Source: Coptis chinensis
Taxonomy: Eukaryota > Streptophyta > Magnoliopsida > Ranunculales > Ranunculaceae
NCBI GenBank assembly: GCA_015680905.1
Contig: CM027377.1
Span: 31,892,501-31,956,500 of the forward strand
DNA: 64,000 bases
Reading direction: 5' to 3'
A program made the translations under genes and the position numbers. This document shows, piece after piece, positions 45,802-59,397 of this stretch. How positions within the stretch are numbered: the first letter of the stretch is position 1; the number at the start of each line of letters is the position of its first letter. Below the pieces are notes generated by a model. It was not told where the DNA came from. It saw only the letters and a list, made by a program, of their open reading frames with translations, and did no database searches.

Positions 45802-47439
45802 GATATACATGCCTCTGTGGTAGCTGAGCTTTCCCCTAGAGAAAAAAGTGCACCTTTTAATCGTCTGTGTGTGTGGACTCCTTTTAAATTATATTATTGG
45901 CATTATTGCAGTTGAAGCATCTAAAAGGCTGGTGAACAAAGTACAGGGGAACAGATTGCCTGATAATTCCAATGGTAATTCGTAGTTCTCAATTCTACAA
46001 GCCCATCTTTCTTCCCAGTTTTTTCTCAATGATCTTATTTTGAAATTTACAGGAACGAAGGCATAATCATGAAATAGCTTCGGAGGATTCTTTCCGTTAT
46101 CTTGGAATACACCTTTCGAGGTCTTCAAATAGTCCTGAGGAGCCTCCCTGTATTCAGGTTTTATGAATGCTGCCGAGTTTTTGACAGATGGGAGAATCAG
46201 AGAACAGAGACACAACATTAAGACAAAACGTACAAGGGAATGGAGAAACACCACCAGCGAAGGTGTTAAAAGTTACCATTCATCTGAGTTAATTAAGGTT
46301 GTATTAATTAAAAAATATGGTTGTGAGTTGTGACGTAAGTTTTGTATTAAGCTCATGGCTTTTTCTTTTCACAATTTTCACATTAAATGTTGAAGAATTG
46401 GGCAACCCTGAAAGGTATTTGGGTTTTAGTTTTTTCAGTTAAGAAGTTCGGTCAACACATCGTACATTGCTTGTGGCACTCAAATTAAACCCAATAAAAC
46501 TTGTGGAATTTCAAATGTGATTATTAGGAAATTTGAAAAGGAATTTCAAATGCATGAAACAAATCTCAGTCTAAAACAGGCCTCTAAAACTGTTACAGAA
46601 AACCATTTAGAAGGGTCGACCGAAAATTGGAATTTGTTTCTGATATGGGAAATAAATATAGTCAATTTTCCTCTAAAGTACTTAGACACTGAGATTGCTG
46701 ACTGCAGGTTCATATAACCAGCAAAACACGAAATGCCAGAACATGAGATGATGAGGAAGCACACATATTGGGGCTGAAGTTGCAATGTTGTTGGCACAAA
46801 GTTGTATTGACATGAAGGCATATTGTTCCAGATAACGAAGCAGTCATTGAGAATTTGAGATGATTAAAAATGGTGACCTTAGCAGATTCTCAGTGTTTTA
46901 CCTTTCATTTTGCAAACTCTGTCATGTCCTATTAGTGCTATCTTTTTGCCTTGCTTCTGTGCAGAAGGCCCATCTTTTAGCTCAATGAATTCACATTTTC
47001 AAAAAAAAGAAAAATAGGAAAGAAGCCGACATGACCATAAATTCCTAAAAATGCAGGGAAAAAAATAAGAGAAGTAACACCTCCATGCAGTTATCCGCAC
47101 ATAGAATTTTACAAGCTAAATTCTTCCTTAAAATCAGGTTTATTTCAGACAGACTACAAAATTTTAACTCACAAACAAAATACAAAAATGGAAAACAAAA
47201 GTCTCTTGCTCTAATCTTCTCTTTGCAGTTACTTTATACTAGGGAAGCTTCTGAAATCTAATTTCGTTTTAGATGCCCCTCGAGTCTCTCGATTGCACCA
47301 CCAACTCCGCCCTTGACCCTTTCATCTGACTCGGAAAACGCAGACAAACTTTCTTCATTTGCCTTCTCCACAAGCTTCAAGTGAACCCAACCTGTAAAAG
47401 GATTGTCCCCATAGATTTAATTCAGTTGTATTCAATCAT
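45736..47439. repeat. Duplicated segment, copy B (at the host genes)
   Basis: It matches 32126-33893. It begins 19 bases before the candidate last MPP10 exon and ends in the last intron of the TIMMDC1-like gene, so it spans the whole tail-to-tail interval of the two genes. Relative to copy A it lacks about 50 bp (joined at GACTGCAGG, about 46707) and about 75 bp (joined at CAATGAATTC, about 46985). Confidence 0.9.
45889..46254 (-). CDS. Small putative secreted protein, copy B
   Basis: It is a 121-residue frame with a hydrophobic N-terminus (FVLMLCLCSLILPSV, cleavage-like SAA), then KPEYREAPQDYL, NGKNPPKLFHDYAF and SLRKNWEERW. It is the homologue of the frame at 32262-32591. The C-terminus differs after GNLFP because of a small indel. 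It lies between the 3' ends of MPP10 and the TIMMDC1-like gene. The family is not recognised, and there is no clear promoter. Confidence 0.35.
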   Translation of the reverse strand: MVFLHSLVRFVLMLCLCSLILPSVKNSAAFIKPEYREAPQDYLKTSKGVFQDNGKNPPKLFHDYAFVPVNFKIRSLRKNWEERWACRIENYELPLELSGNLFPCTLFTSLLDASTAIMPII

Positions 47440-50423
47440 GCTCCTAACTCTTACCAACATAGAACAGAAAATCCACATAAAAAAAATCCAAATCATTAAG
47501 TTTATTGTCAGTTGATTTTGTCATAGGTTTGGAGTTCACTGGAGTGCCTAGTTGGTTGATCTAAATCTAAAACAAATTGATATCTATAGATGAAATCAGA
47601 GAAAACTGATTTCTAAATCAAATCAAGTGTTAAAAATGAGCTGGATTTTTTTCAAAATCAAGTTGTTTCAAGAAGAAGAAGAAGAAGTTCAATTTTCAAC
47701 CAGTTGCGCCAGAGAGATGACACTCTCGCTAAAAAGAAAGTGAAAATGTGGTTAACCAAATTGGTTTGGCTCATCCTGGATACGTATAAATCTTACAGGT
47801 CCTGTTTCTCCCGACCATGCACACCGAAACGACGGCACGAGTCAAGTTGTGTTTTCCAAGAAGGAAAAACACAACAATGCAATGTGTGTGGTTGGGTGAA
47901 AGAAAACAAGTACTTGTTTGGCAGCTTTTTATAATTAATCCCATGTTATAAAAGGAAGAACACCATTACCTAACAACTAACAGACACCCTATCGTCCATT
48001 TAAAGTAGTTCTGAATTGAATAACTACAAAAATGTTCCACATCTAAACCATAGAAATGTCAATTCTTCACAGTTATCCTAATGTAAGAGGAAACTTATTA
48101 AGATTTGGAGCAGAAAACGGGAGGTAAGTTACCAGATAGTTCGTAATAAACAACAAAGATATGAATCTATTACCCAGTGGAAAACACAATGCAACTCCTA
48201 AAATTGAACCCATCATCGCATTTCTGGCACGCCAAAATAGAGAGCCTGGCACTGAGACAAAGGAAGTGATAATATCAGCCACAGAAGATTACCAGTTTCA
48301 ATAATTTCTCTTACTCATTCTGATCTTGAGCAAACCTGGACAATTGTGTATATTAGTATAACACTTTTAAGCAAACAATATCTCTCACATGCTAAAAAAC
48401 CATCCTTTGGAACAGGAAAAAACAAAAAAAGATATGAGAAAAATACCAGAAAAGAAAACGCTCAATTACCTTATTATCAATTAAGTTTTTTTGTTTTTTC
48501 TCCTTTTTAAACAACACATTTTGCGTGAACTGACTCCATTTTACAGCAAGTATCGTCTCAGCCATATCTTTCCTATCATCTTTAAGCAAATATGTTAGGA
48601 AGGATATGGTCAGAACTCAGAAAATATGTCTAAAGGCTTAACAAGAGTACGCTAATCTTTCCAAGTTCTGAGAATACCTATCTGACAAGGACATTCCATC
48701 TCACATTTTTTTTCCCAATGTTCTGCAGTTCTACTCAAAATAGCATTTGGGAATTATTAATTTACTTTGACGGAACACGCCATAATTAAAAGATGATAGA
48801 ACAACACAACCACATGGCCATGCTGCTTCAAGATTCACACCACAGTTTGAGATATAGGTTGATGTATATCTGATAGTAATAGGGTGTATAATGGGTAGCT
48901 TAGACGTTTGAACGGGAAGACCTCTCACATCTTTTGCCATGGTGGCCCCTTCAAAGTACATCTCTGGGCATTAGGTTTAAGGATACCTGTAAGATACATT
49001 TTGTAAGCATAACATGTCTAGGTGTTCCAAGAAAAAGAAAATAAAAGGTAAGTGAGGAATTATAAATCTCCGGGCTTTCCTCTCTTTCATACACAGAGTT
49101 GCATCTTTAGAGTAGTAGTCACCTTTTAATCTATCTCACTTCATGTTAGCTTGCCACTATACAAACATATTTGGGACATCTGACCTGGTCTAGAGGTGGC
49201 GAAGTGCAGCCTGTATTAGCTAGAGTGAGAGTTGTGCAACTCAGAACCAAAGCCTCTGTATCACATTACGTTGGCTTGCTAGATGATCAAAATGGTTAGG
49301 ACAATCTAACCTTGCCATGGTGAATGCAGCCTTTTTGGTCAAGCGGTATAGCCTATGATGTGATACAAAAATGGTACAAAGAGAGGGTACTGGTTTAGGT
49401 GCAGTCCAATCAAACCTGATACCAGTGGCTGCATGTTGAGTGATACGCCCCAGGTTTTTTTCTCCAAGTGCGGAAACCCCAGGGCCAGACAGTGTGGAAT
49501 GCCCTCACCTCCAGAAACCTGGCTGCGGGAGTAAAGTAGAGTCTATATCGTTATCTACTTATCTATCAAGGTGACATTACTTTACGGTATTGATTATCAA
49601 ATAGTCCACTAAGGACAGACCATTGTTTGGAGGAACTAGTTTTTCAGTGGGTGGCAACTTATAGGGAAGGAGTCCTTGTTTTTTTCTTTCTTTTCTACAA
49701 TGGTCTCTCCCTCTCCATCTTTAGTAGTGGTATGATGCTTTTCTCGGTACTTTTGATGAAATATGTAATACTATATTTAAAATTACAAGGAAGAAAAGCT
49801 GAACTCCAACAATCGTAAATGACGCTTGAGATAAATCTGCTATTTCAGCAGGTGGCTTTTAAATTACTTTGAACACTCATAACATGTTCTATAGGAAGAC
49901 CGATGCATCTAATAAGAGATCAGGAAGCTTGAATCCAATAATTACTGGCTAGAACTAGAAAAAATTACAAATAGGAGTTTGAGTTCCTTACTGATGAGGC
50001 CAAATACTGCAGCAGTAGCTGAACCAGCTGCAGCAACATTGTAAACATCATGAACACCCCGTTTTTCAGCAAGCAGATTTTGTAGGCCACAAAATGAAGC
50101 CGTGAACATTCCGAGGCGGACTCCACCAACTATTGACCCACGAGTTATTCGAATGAACCGTTTCTCCATGGCATCTCTCATCAATCGGTACTGCTCGCGT
50201 TTATCGGGAGTGCTCCCCATCTTTAACGTCACTTCTGCATCCTTGCTCTGTCAAAAATGATAACAGCATATTTTCACTGTTCCATCCGACAGGTGAAGGG
50301 ATGTTAAAGAAATATACTTACAACAGATGCAGCAGCTTCTTTGCCACCTCCATACAACAAGCCAGCAAAAAACCCAACAAGACTCGCAGTTGCCCAGTTT
50401 ACAGTTCCTGCCTTTCTACCCAT
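47258..50423 (-). CDS. Tim17/Tim22/Tim23-family protein, TIMMDC1-like
   Basis: Coding exons on the minus strand are 50423-50322, 50247-49992, 48245-48174 and 47391-47258, all with GT-AG joins in phase, giving 187 residues. The start MGRKAGTVNWATASLVGFF lies just after a splice acceptor, so a 5' untranslated exon is likely. Four hydrophobic segments with Gly-rich faces (ASLVGFFAGLLYGGG; GSIVGGVRLGMFTASFCGL; VAAAGSATAAVFGLI; GSILGVALCFPLGWVHL) fit the Tim17/22/23 fold. KREQYRLMRDAMEKRFIR and FWRARNAMMGS recall plant proteins annotated as complex I assembly factor TIMMDC1, which would place it in the mitochondrial inner membrane. The subfamily name is from memory. It diverges from RPL35. Confidence 0.75.
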
Positions 50424-51086
50424 TACCTGATTTAATGACAAATTACGTAAGGAATACTTAACAATATTAAACTGACCTTCACTCTCTTGCTTTTTTTCGA
50501 CTTGAGAGAGAGAGAGTGATCAATTTTTCAGTTTAATCTTGGGCCGGGTGAAATGGACAATAAACTGATCCATGGTTCGAAATTTCAATTTATCGATTTA
50601 AAAAGCTACGGAATTTCACAACCGGGTATCGGTATTTTTAGTCTGCTCGAGACAATGTTGATAGGGAGATCTAGTTGGTTAACGTTTTATTAGGCATTGT
50701 GATTTTGAACTTTGACACAATTTAGCAAAACAAACCACATAAAGAAAAGCAAAGACAAATCAACTATATTTGTGAAAACCACAATTGAAGATTTTATTGA
50801 TTCCACAACGACCACATGAAGAACTAAAGCAGATGGATTGCCGTCATTAGTGAGGGAGGACAGACCATCATAACTATAACTTTGACATAAACAATAAAAG
50901 ATCATTCGACTCAAAAGACAATGTTCATAAGAAGTTATAATTTTATGATAGAGAAAAGAAAATTTTAGGACAGTTAAATAAAAAAGCCACATGAATTCTC
51001 CATGCTGATTATTGGTATCAAGGTAGTAGAGTAGTAGCCATACTAGAACAACAAAGAATATGCGAAGCCGACTGGACTTAAAATAA
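50424..51086. other. Divergent intergenic region
   Basis: This lies between the start of the TIMMDC1-like gene and the RPL35 promoter. It should contain a non-coding first exon and the promoter of the minus-strand gene. A 146-codon minus-strand frame (50690-51130) overlaps the RPL35 promoter and has no family character. Confidence 0.45.
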
Positions 51087-51190
51087 GTTAGTGGGCCAAA
51101 GCCCAAAAGGCATATCCGTCCCCCACCCAAACCCTAGTTTGTACTTGGACACTATATAAACAAACTTGACCTCAAAACCCCTCGTCTCCA
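51087..51190 (+). promoter_or_regulatory. RPL35 core promoter
   Basis: A site II element TGGGCC (51092-51097) with an inverted AGCCCA beside it (51100-51105), a telo-box AAACCCTAG (51129-51137) and a TATA box (TATATAAA, 51153-51160) are spaced as in many plant ribosomal-protein and translation genes. Site II plus telo-box is the usual TCP-dependent growth module. Confidence 0.8.
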
Positions 51191-51227
51191 CCCAAAAACC
51201 GAAGCCGCACCTCAACTTGTCTCTTCA

Positions 51228-52929
<1,702 letters not shown>

Positions 52930-53837
52930 GGAGGGAGCTGGATGTCAGAGCGATGCGGTTGTTGGTAGTTTTATCTCTGTAGGGTTTTTAGTTACTTCTG
53001 AGCTTGACAATGGGATTTTTGGATGGATCTCTTTTTTGAGATTCTTATCATCAGAAGTTGTCTTATTTGTTTTACAGATATCTGAATTTCATTGTTTTCC
53101 CCTTCAAATCTCAGATATTAAGTTTTCTATTTTAATTGGAGATTTCAACAGCACTAAGTTGGTTTGTCACTCTTCTTTATTTAGCAGATAATTTTTTTTT
53201 TATCACTGATCAATGGTTTGTGCGGGGGGCGGACTTCTGATGTGTGCCAAGTGAGAGCCTTGTGCTTTCTTCACTTATTTGTATTGTGGTGTCAATGTGG
53301 TTTGTTTATTAATTATAGTGCAGTAGTTTTCAGAGGGATTTGGGCCTCTAAGGTCTTAAGAGTTAAGACAACTTACCCCTCAAGGGTGGGTGTGGTTCCA
53401 ACTTAGTTTGGTTAGATTCTCATAGGGCATGCTAACCGGTCTGGGTATGATTGTGGTTGCATTTATTTGATGATCGTGAAGGTAAGATATTGTGGGAAGT
53501 TGTTTAGTTGCCTGGGAAGTCGGAACTTAGTTGGGTGTGTTTAACTGGGTCTGAGGAAAACTGTGGATGCAAGTATTCAACCAAGGCTCTTTATTACCCA
53601 AGTAATCTCCTCAACCGTGACTTGTTTCATCGGTATCAGAAACAATAGGCTTTCCCATACAAAAGCTCCAAATCTAAATCTGGTTGGTTCGGATGAAGTG
53701 AGAAGAATTGAAATGAAAAGTGGCTAATCATATGGGCACTAATTTCATATATTGCACGTAACTCTGTGCCAGTGGGTAGGATTATAAGATTTGTGTCGTT
53801 CCTTCTTTTTTCTTTATCGCTACTGTGAGGAAGTATC
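52930..53837 (+). other. RPL35 3' region and flank
   Basis: The first 200-300 bases are probably the RPL35 3' untranslated region (T-rich). Beyond that I recognise no gene. The flank is cut by the copia element after GTATC at 53833-53837. Confidence 0.45.
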
Positions 53838-54338
53838 TGTTAGAACTTTTCTCTTTAAGGTGTAACTACATAGATCATATTATCATACACATTACACAAT
53901 TGTTAATTGTCGAATTACGTCCGAGTGACATTGAGAAGACTCACTAAACTGTGATCTTAAAGTAACATGACTGAGTCATTTACATGTCTCAAACCACACG
54001 TGTCAAGTCATGACACGTGTATAAAGTGAGTATGGGCTTAACGATATGTGCAGATACTTTTTGGGCTTAAGCGTATTTCTATTATCATGATGGGCTATAA
54101 TAGAAATACACCCATAATATATAAGTTGAGGTCCCCACCCCAAATCTTATTCTGATTCTCATAAGTTTTCCATCCACTGTGAGAGAACACAAGAAGGGTT
54201 TTGGAGTGGAAGACAACAACGTTCCGCTGCTGCTTATAGGACTTGCTTGATCAACGCTATGACTTCAGGTATGTCCTATTATTATTTGGTTTTCTTTATT
54301 GATTGACATGTATTCTGGGTATTGGAGAAATCCTCACA
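53838..54338 (+). repeat. 5' LTR of the copia element
   Basis: 501 bp, TGTTAGAAC...CCTCACA. A TATA-like ATAATATATAAG is at 54113-54124. It differs from the 3' LTR by about four or five base changes and one short insertion (ATTATCATAC type, near 53880), counted by eye. Confidence 0.95.
53996..54020. promoter_or_regulatory. Palindrome with two CACGTGTC boxes in the copia LTR
   Basis: ACACGTGTCA (53996-54005) and TGACACGTGT (54011-54020) form a perfect 10-bp inverted repeat around a 5-base spacer. Each arm holds a G-box (CACGTG) that is also an ABRE-like ACGTGTC. It is repeated in the 3' LTR at 60557-60581. It lies about 95 bp upstream of the TATA-like box. Confidence 0.7.
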
Positions 54339-54340
54339 AT

Positions 54341-54349
54341 TGGTATCAG
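54341..54349 (+). other. Primer binding site of the copia element
   Basis: TGGTATCAG follows the LTR end by two bases. It matches the start of the initiator-Met tRNA complement, then diverges (TTGCC instead of AGC). Confidence 0.8.
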
Positions 54350-55901
54350 TTGCCTAGATGTTAATCATGAAGAAAACATACAATTTAATTTTATTATTGT
54401 GTAACATTGAGTAAAAATCGAGTTTTTTTTTTTTAAGTTATGCGGTTAAGTTTGCGAAATATTTTTTTCGTTTTTTATCGGATCACCGAATCTGTTCCGG
54501 TAAAAGGATTTCATAGGGTCGCAAGTTCGTTATCCAAGAATCATGTTCATAAGGTGGATGACGGATTTCGATTAATATGCTTTGATTCGTTGCCGATAAC
54601 CCGTTAAAAACTTGCTTTTTTCTCGACTTTAAATCCATGGATCTTTATAATCTATCTTTGGATTGTGCTGAAATTTGGTGGGTAGGGTCGTACTACACTC
54701 TAGATTATATCTGTACGGTTGGATTTGTGTTTTCATCATCTGGTGGTGGCGTTCAGGGGTGGCAGTAAGGTTGCCAAAGGAAAAAGAGTTTTGTTTTCCA
54801 TTACTGTTGCTTCAGACTCGAGGAAGGTGACGATGAGTTGTCCTTGCGTCAACTCGTCGATCCAAAATCTGAGTTTTAATTGCGATTCAATAGTTTTAAC
54901 AGAAAACATATCTATTTTTTTAAAGGCCTGCCACTCAAAGCCCAACACTAAAAGCCCAATAAACCAACTTGACCCATAAACTATATTAGGCTTGGGTCTA
55001 ACCCATGTATGCCAAGTCTGACTTTGCAAACAAAGTTTGACTTGTGTTGACCGGGTCCTACTCATGCTGAATGGACCTAGTTTGACCCGGTTTTGGGCCT
55101 ATTTGGTATTTTTTGGGCCCAATTACCTTATTTCAGTTGTATATATATACCTTGTTTTAAGTCCGTTTTGGGCATATGAATAGTCAAATTGAAGTGTTTT
55201 TTTGGGCCCAATAAAGTAGATGGACTTAAATTTCAGTTTGATCATGTTTGGATTTATGAGCTTTGCTATTGGAATTTTCTTTTCTACTATTATCATGTTA
55301 ATTAATAGAATTGAATAATAGCATGTTCCAAACATTTTAAAATTAGCAATCTAAACCATGAAATTTGGGTAAGTTCAACGTGATACACTGCCTAAGTGGC
55401 CTCTTTCATGGAAAATTTATTTGGGTTTAATGGTAAAGTTTATTAGATTGTATATGGTTGCGTCTTAATCCATGCAAGTAATAATCGGCCCAAAGGAAGT
55501 TTACTATTTTGGCCGGATTAGTGACGGTATAAGGTAATTAATATATGTAAAATAATTTTAGGAGTTACTTATGCATTCAATAGTCGGCCCTAAGGAAGAC
55601 TTATTGTTTGGCCAAGCCTAACTTTGTTTTACATATGTCGATTAGCCTTATGTGTTTAGAGGAAACCACTTACACGTTAAATGCTTGTCCAAAGACTTGA
55701 ATTATAACGGTGTGTTAGGTTTCTCATTAAGGTCCCCTACTAAAGTTTTATAAATGTTTTTTCTTTCTTGTCATTTGTCTATTTGATTATTAATTTTCAT
55801 TTAGACTAATGAATGCATGATAATATTACAGTTTATTATTGTCTATGCATTAAAGAAAATGGCATATGTATTAATGTGAGTTATCTTTTGTATCATGTTC
55901 A
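54350..55901 (+). other. Copia leader without recognised coding sequence
   Basis: This is a 1.55-kb stretch between the primer site and gag. It is unusually long for a copia leader. I see no domain in it; the open frames are short and of no clear type. Confidence 0.6.
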
Positions 55902-56605
55902 GTGAATACATCTTCTATATCTGCCAATTTAACTAGTATTCCAGTTCTTACTGGTTCCAACTTTACAAAATGGAAAGAGCATGTTCTAATCGTTCTTGGA
56001 TGTATGGATTTGGATTATGCATTACGTGTTGATGAGCCTGCTAACCTTAAGGCTGATAGTGGAGCTGAGGAAAAGGCTACCTACGAAAAGTGGGAGCGCT
56101 CCAATCGCCTTAGTCTTAGTATAATGAAGCACTCTATTTCAAAACTTTTAGGTGGTGCAATGCCTAAGGAAGAAAATGCCAAGAAATTCCTAAATCAAGT
56201 TCTTGAGACCGATTTGTTGCATCGGAAAAAAGGTGGAGGCAAGTGCGGCTCCTTAGCAAACTTGTCACCATGCGGTATACTGGCAAAGGAAATGTTAGAG
56301 AGTACATTATGGAAATATCTAATCTTGTTGCCAAAATGAGGGCACTAAAGTTGGAGTTCTCTGATGATCTCCTTGTACACCTCATTCTTATTTCTCTTCC
56401 TGCACAATTTGGTCCCTTTAAGATCAATTATAATACTCAAAGGGAGAAATTGACTCTTAATGAGCTCATTGCTCAGTGTGTGCAAGAAGAGGAAAGGCTG
56501 AAACAAGAGAAGACAGAAAGTGCTCACTTGGCCACTTCCTCTATTGGCAATTCAGGCACTAAGAAAAGAAAATGGAATAATAAGGGTAAAGGGATTTGCA
56601 GATAA
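55902..56605 (+). pseudogene. Copia gag region, frameshifted
   Basis: The first frame (55902-56339) has TGSNFTKWKEHVLIVLGCMD and ERSNRLSLSIMKHSI. The homology then jumps to the frame at 56243-56605 (SKLVTMRYTGKGNVREYIME, ALKLEFSDDLLVHLILISLP). A frameshift lies near 56213-56240. The expected ATG is not in frame: the frame opens with GTG at 55902. Confidence 0.85.
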
Positions 56606-56638
56606 TGCGACACCACAATTGAATCACGAAAGATAAAC

Positions 56639-57010
56639 GTGTTCAAAGCTACTTTACATTACTTTTGTAAGAAACCTGCAGGTCACATTAAGAAAGAATG
56701 TCCAAAGTATATAAAGTGGAAAGCAAAGCAAGCAGGTAATGAATTTAGTTTTGTTTGTTCTGAATTAAATCTTGCCGAAGTACCTTCTAATTCTTGGTGG
56801 ATAGATACGGGAGCAACTATTCACATTAGTGTTTCCATGCAGGGTTGTCTAAGGAGCCGCAAGCCAAGTGATACCGAAAGGTTCATTTACATGGGTGATG
56901 GCAATAAGGCATGTGTTGAGGCCATTGGAGTCTTTAGATTAAAATTAGAGTCTGGTTTTTATTTGGATTTAGATGAGATGTTTATGTACCGCCTTTTAGG
57001 CGAAATTTAA
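56639..57010 (+). pseudogene. Copia zinc knuckle and protease
   Basis: FCKKPAGHIKKEC is a degenerate CCHC knuckle: the first Cys is absent and one residue is inserted before His. WWIDTGATIHI (about 56795-56827) carries the aspartic protease D-T-G at 56804. The segment ends in a stop at 57008-57010, soon followed by another frame. Confidence 0.8.
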
Positions 57011-57023
57011 TTTCTATTTCTGT

Positions 57024-57890
57024 TTGGACAAATCTGGTTATACTTGTTCAGTTGGAAAAGGAATATTTAGTCTCTTTCAAAATTCAAATCTTATCGGTCT
57101 GAGCTCTTTGATTGATAATCTATACAAGTTAGACTTGGATGCCTCTCACTTAAGGTTAAATGAAACTTTGCATGTTAATAACTATGGTACTAAGCGTAGA
57201 TTAATTAATGAGAACTCCTCTACATTGTGGCACAAGCGTTTGGGTCATATTTCTAAATAGAGAATTGAAAGGCTTGTGTCAAATGGAGTTCTTGGTGCCC
57301 TTGATTTTTCAGACTTTAAAGTTTGTATTGCATGTATAAAGGGTAAACAAACAAATATAAGGAAGTTTGGTGCCAGCAGGAGTTCAAGTGTCTTAGACTT
57401 GATATATACCGATATTTGTGGTCCATTTCCTACGGCTTCTTGGAATGGTCAACGGTATTTTATCACGTTCTGAGGCGACTATTCTCGTTATGGGTATCTA
57501 TACTTAATTCATGAAAAATCACAGTCACTGGATGTATTTAAGGCCTATAAAGCTGAAGTTGAAAATCAACATTCTAAGAAAATTAAAGCTATTAGATCCG
57601 ACCGTGGTGGTGAATACTATGGTAGGTATGATGGAAAAGGCCAACATCCAGGACCATTTGCAAGATACTTGGAGGAATGTGGCATCGTTCCTCAATACAC
57701 CATGCCAGGGACTCCACGTCAAAATGGTGTATTTGAGAGACGAAATTGGACTCTAAAGGACATGGTTAGGAGTATGATTTGTCATTCTACCTTACCAGAG
57801 TCTCTTTGGGGTGAAGCCTTAAAGACTGCAGTATATATCCTTAACCGAGTACCTAGTAAAGCAAAGAACTAAAACCCCATATGAATTATG
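57024..57890 (+). pseudogene. Copia integrase
   Basis: The HHCC part starts LWHKRLGHISK and then CIACIKGKQ. The DDE core shows [22 protein letters not shown] and [20 protein letters not shown]. Stops lie at 57258-57260 (TAG) and 57471-57473 (TGA), and the frame changes at about 57870 before TPYELW. All three catalytic acids can be seen, but in a broken frame. Confidence 0.9.
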
Positions 57891-57961
57891 GACCGGAAAG
57901 AAACCCAAGATAAGGCATTTACATATTTGGGGTTGTCCAAAGGCTAGGCCATATAGGCCTA

Positions 57962-59362
57962 ATGAAAGAAAAAACGGACTCAAGAACGCAGGTTAGTTGC
58001 TACTTTATTGGTTATTCGGAAAGGTCAAGGGGTTTCAAGTTTTATTACCCCTCTTCCAATACCCTAATTGAGACGGATAATGCCAAATTTATTGAGGATG
58101 TTGAGGATAGTGGGAGCACACAACAAAGGAATATTGCTTTTGAAGAAGAGCATGTTGATATTCCTTTAATGGATATCCACAGAGATGAGTTGATCACACC
58201 TGTCATTAGGCAGGATGCGGTTGTAGATCAACCAAATATTCCTGAGTTGGCCCCAGCTATTATAGAAGAACCTCAACAAATTCAATTGGAAGTGCCAATA
58301 AGGAGATCAACTAGGGAGCGGAGAGCAGCTATCAATTCAAATGAATATATAGTCTATCTCCAAGAGCATGAGTTTGATATAGGAATGGAAAATGATCCTT
58401 CTACTTTCATTCAAGCCAAACAAAGTGCTCACTTCTTAGATTGGATGAATGCCATGATAGAGGAGTTAAAGTCTATGAAAGACAATGATGTTTGGGATCT
58501 TGTCGAGTTGCCTAATGGAGTCAAACCCATTGCTAACAAATGGATTTTCAAAACCAAAAGAAACTCAAAAGGCAGCATTGACAGATATAAAGCACGTCTT
58601 GTTGCAAAAGGCTTTACTTAAAAGGCAGGCATTGACTATAAAGAGACTTTCTCTCCAGTTTTATCGAAAGACTCTTTTAGACTTATTATGGCACTTGTAG
58701 CTCATTATGATTTAGAGTTACACCAGATGGATGTTAAGACAGCTTTTCTGAATGGTGACATTCAGGAGACTATCTATATGAGGCAACCTCATGGTTTTGA
58801 GTCCAAAGGCTCTGAACATTTGGTTTGTAAATTAAAGAAATCCATCTATGGCTTAAAGCAAGCATCTCGTCAGTGGTATTTAAAGTTTGATCACATCATT
58901 TCCTCTTTTGGTTTTAAGGAAAATGATGTGGATCAATGTGTTTATCACAAGATCAGTGGGAGTAAATTTATTTTTCTAGTGTTATATGTTGATGACATCT
59001 TACTAGCGAGCAGTGACATAGGCCTTTTGCATGAAACCAAGCGATTTCTTTCAAGGAATTTTGAGATGAAAGATCTTGGTGAAGCATCTTTTGTGCTAGG
59101 CATTGAAATTCATCGTGATAGATCACGTGGCATTCTAGGCTTATCACAAAAGGCTTATGTTGAAAGGGTGCTAAGTAGGTTTGGCATGCAAAACTGTGCA
59201 CTAGGTGATGCGCCCATTGCTAAGGGTGATAAATTGAGTTTGCTTCAATGTCCAAAGAACGATTTAGAGAAAGAACAAATGCAAGATATTCCTTATGCAT
59301 CAATAGTAGGGAGTCTTATGTATGCTCAAGTTTATGCAGCGTCGGATATTGCGTCGTGGTAG
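57962..59362 (+). pseudogene. Copia integrase C-terminus and reverse transcriptase
   Basis: 57962-58621 reads CYFIGYSERSRGFKFYYPSS, an acidic linker and RRSTRERRAA, then WMNAMIEELKSMKDNDVWDL and KWIFKTKRNSKGSIDRYKAR. A TAA at 58619-58621 breaks it. 58622-59362 continues in frame: YKETFSPVL, LHQMDVKTAFLNGDIQETIY, KSIYGLKQASRQWYLKF and the catalytic YVDD (in VLYVDDILLASSD, about 58980-59018). It stops at TAG 59360-59362 in what should be the linker to RNase H. Confidence 0.9.
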
Positions 59363-59397
59363 CTGGAATGCTAGGCGATACTTAAGTAATCCAGGGA

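Noticed and set aside
47640-47940. Plus-strand frame MRQRDDTLAKKKVKMW as a missing MPP10 tail exon
   Set aside because: It is Lys-rich, but it lies inside an intron of the opposite-strand gene, beyond that gene's last exon, and lacks a convincing acceptor.
49310-49520. tRNA- or SINE-like stretch (GGTCAAGCGGTATAGCC)
   Set aside because: There is only a weak A-box resemblance, with no B-box, no A-tail and no flanking duplication.
50690-51130. 146-codon minus-strand frame
   Set aside because: It covers the telo-box and site II promoter of RPL35, has no family character and no splice link to the TIMMDC1-like gene.
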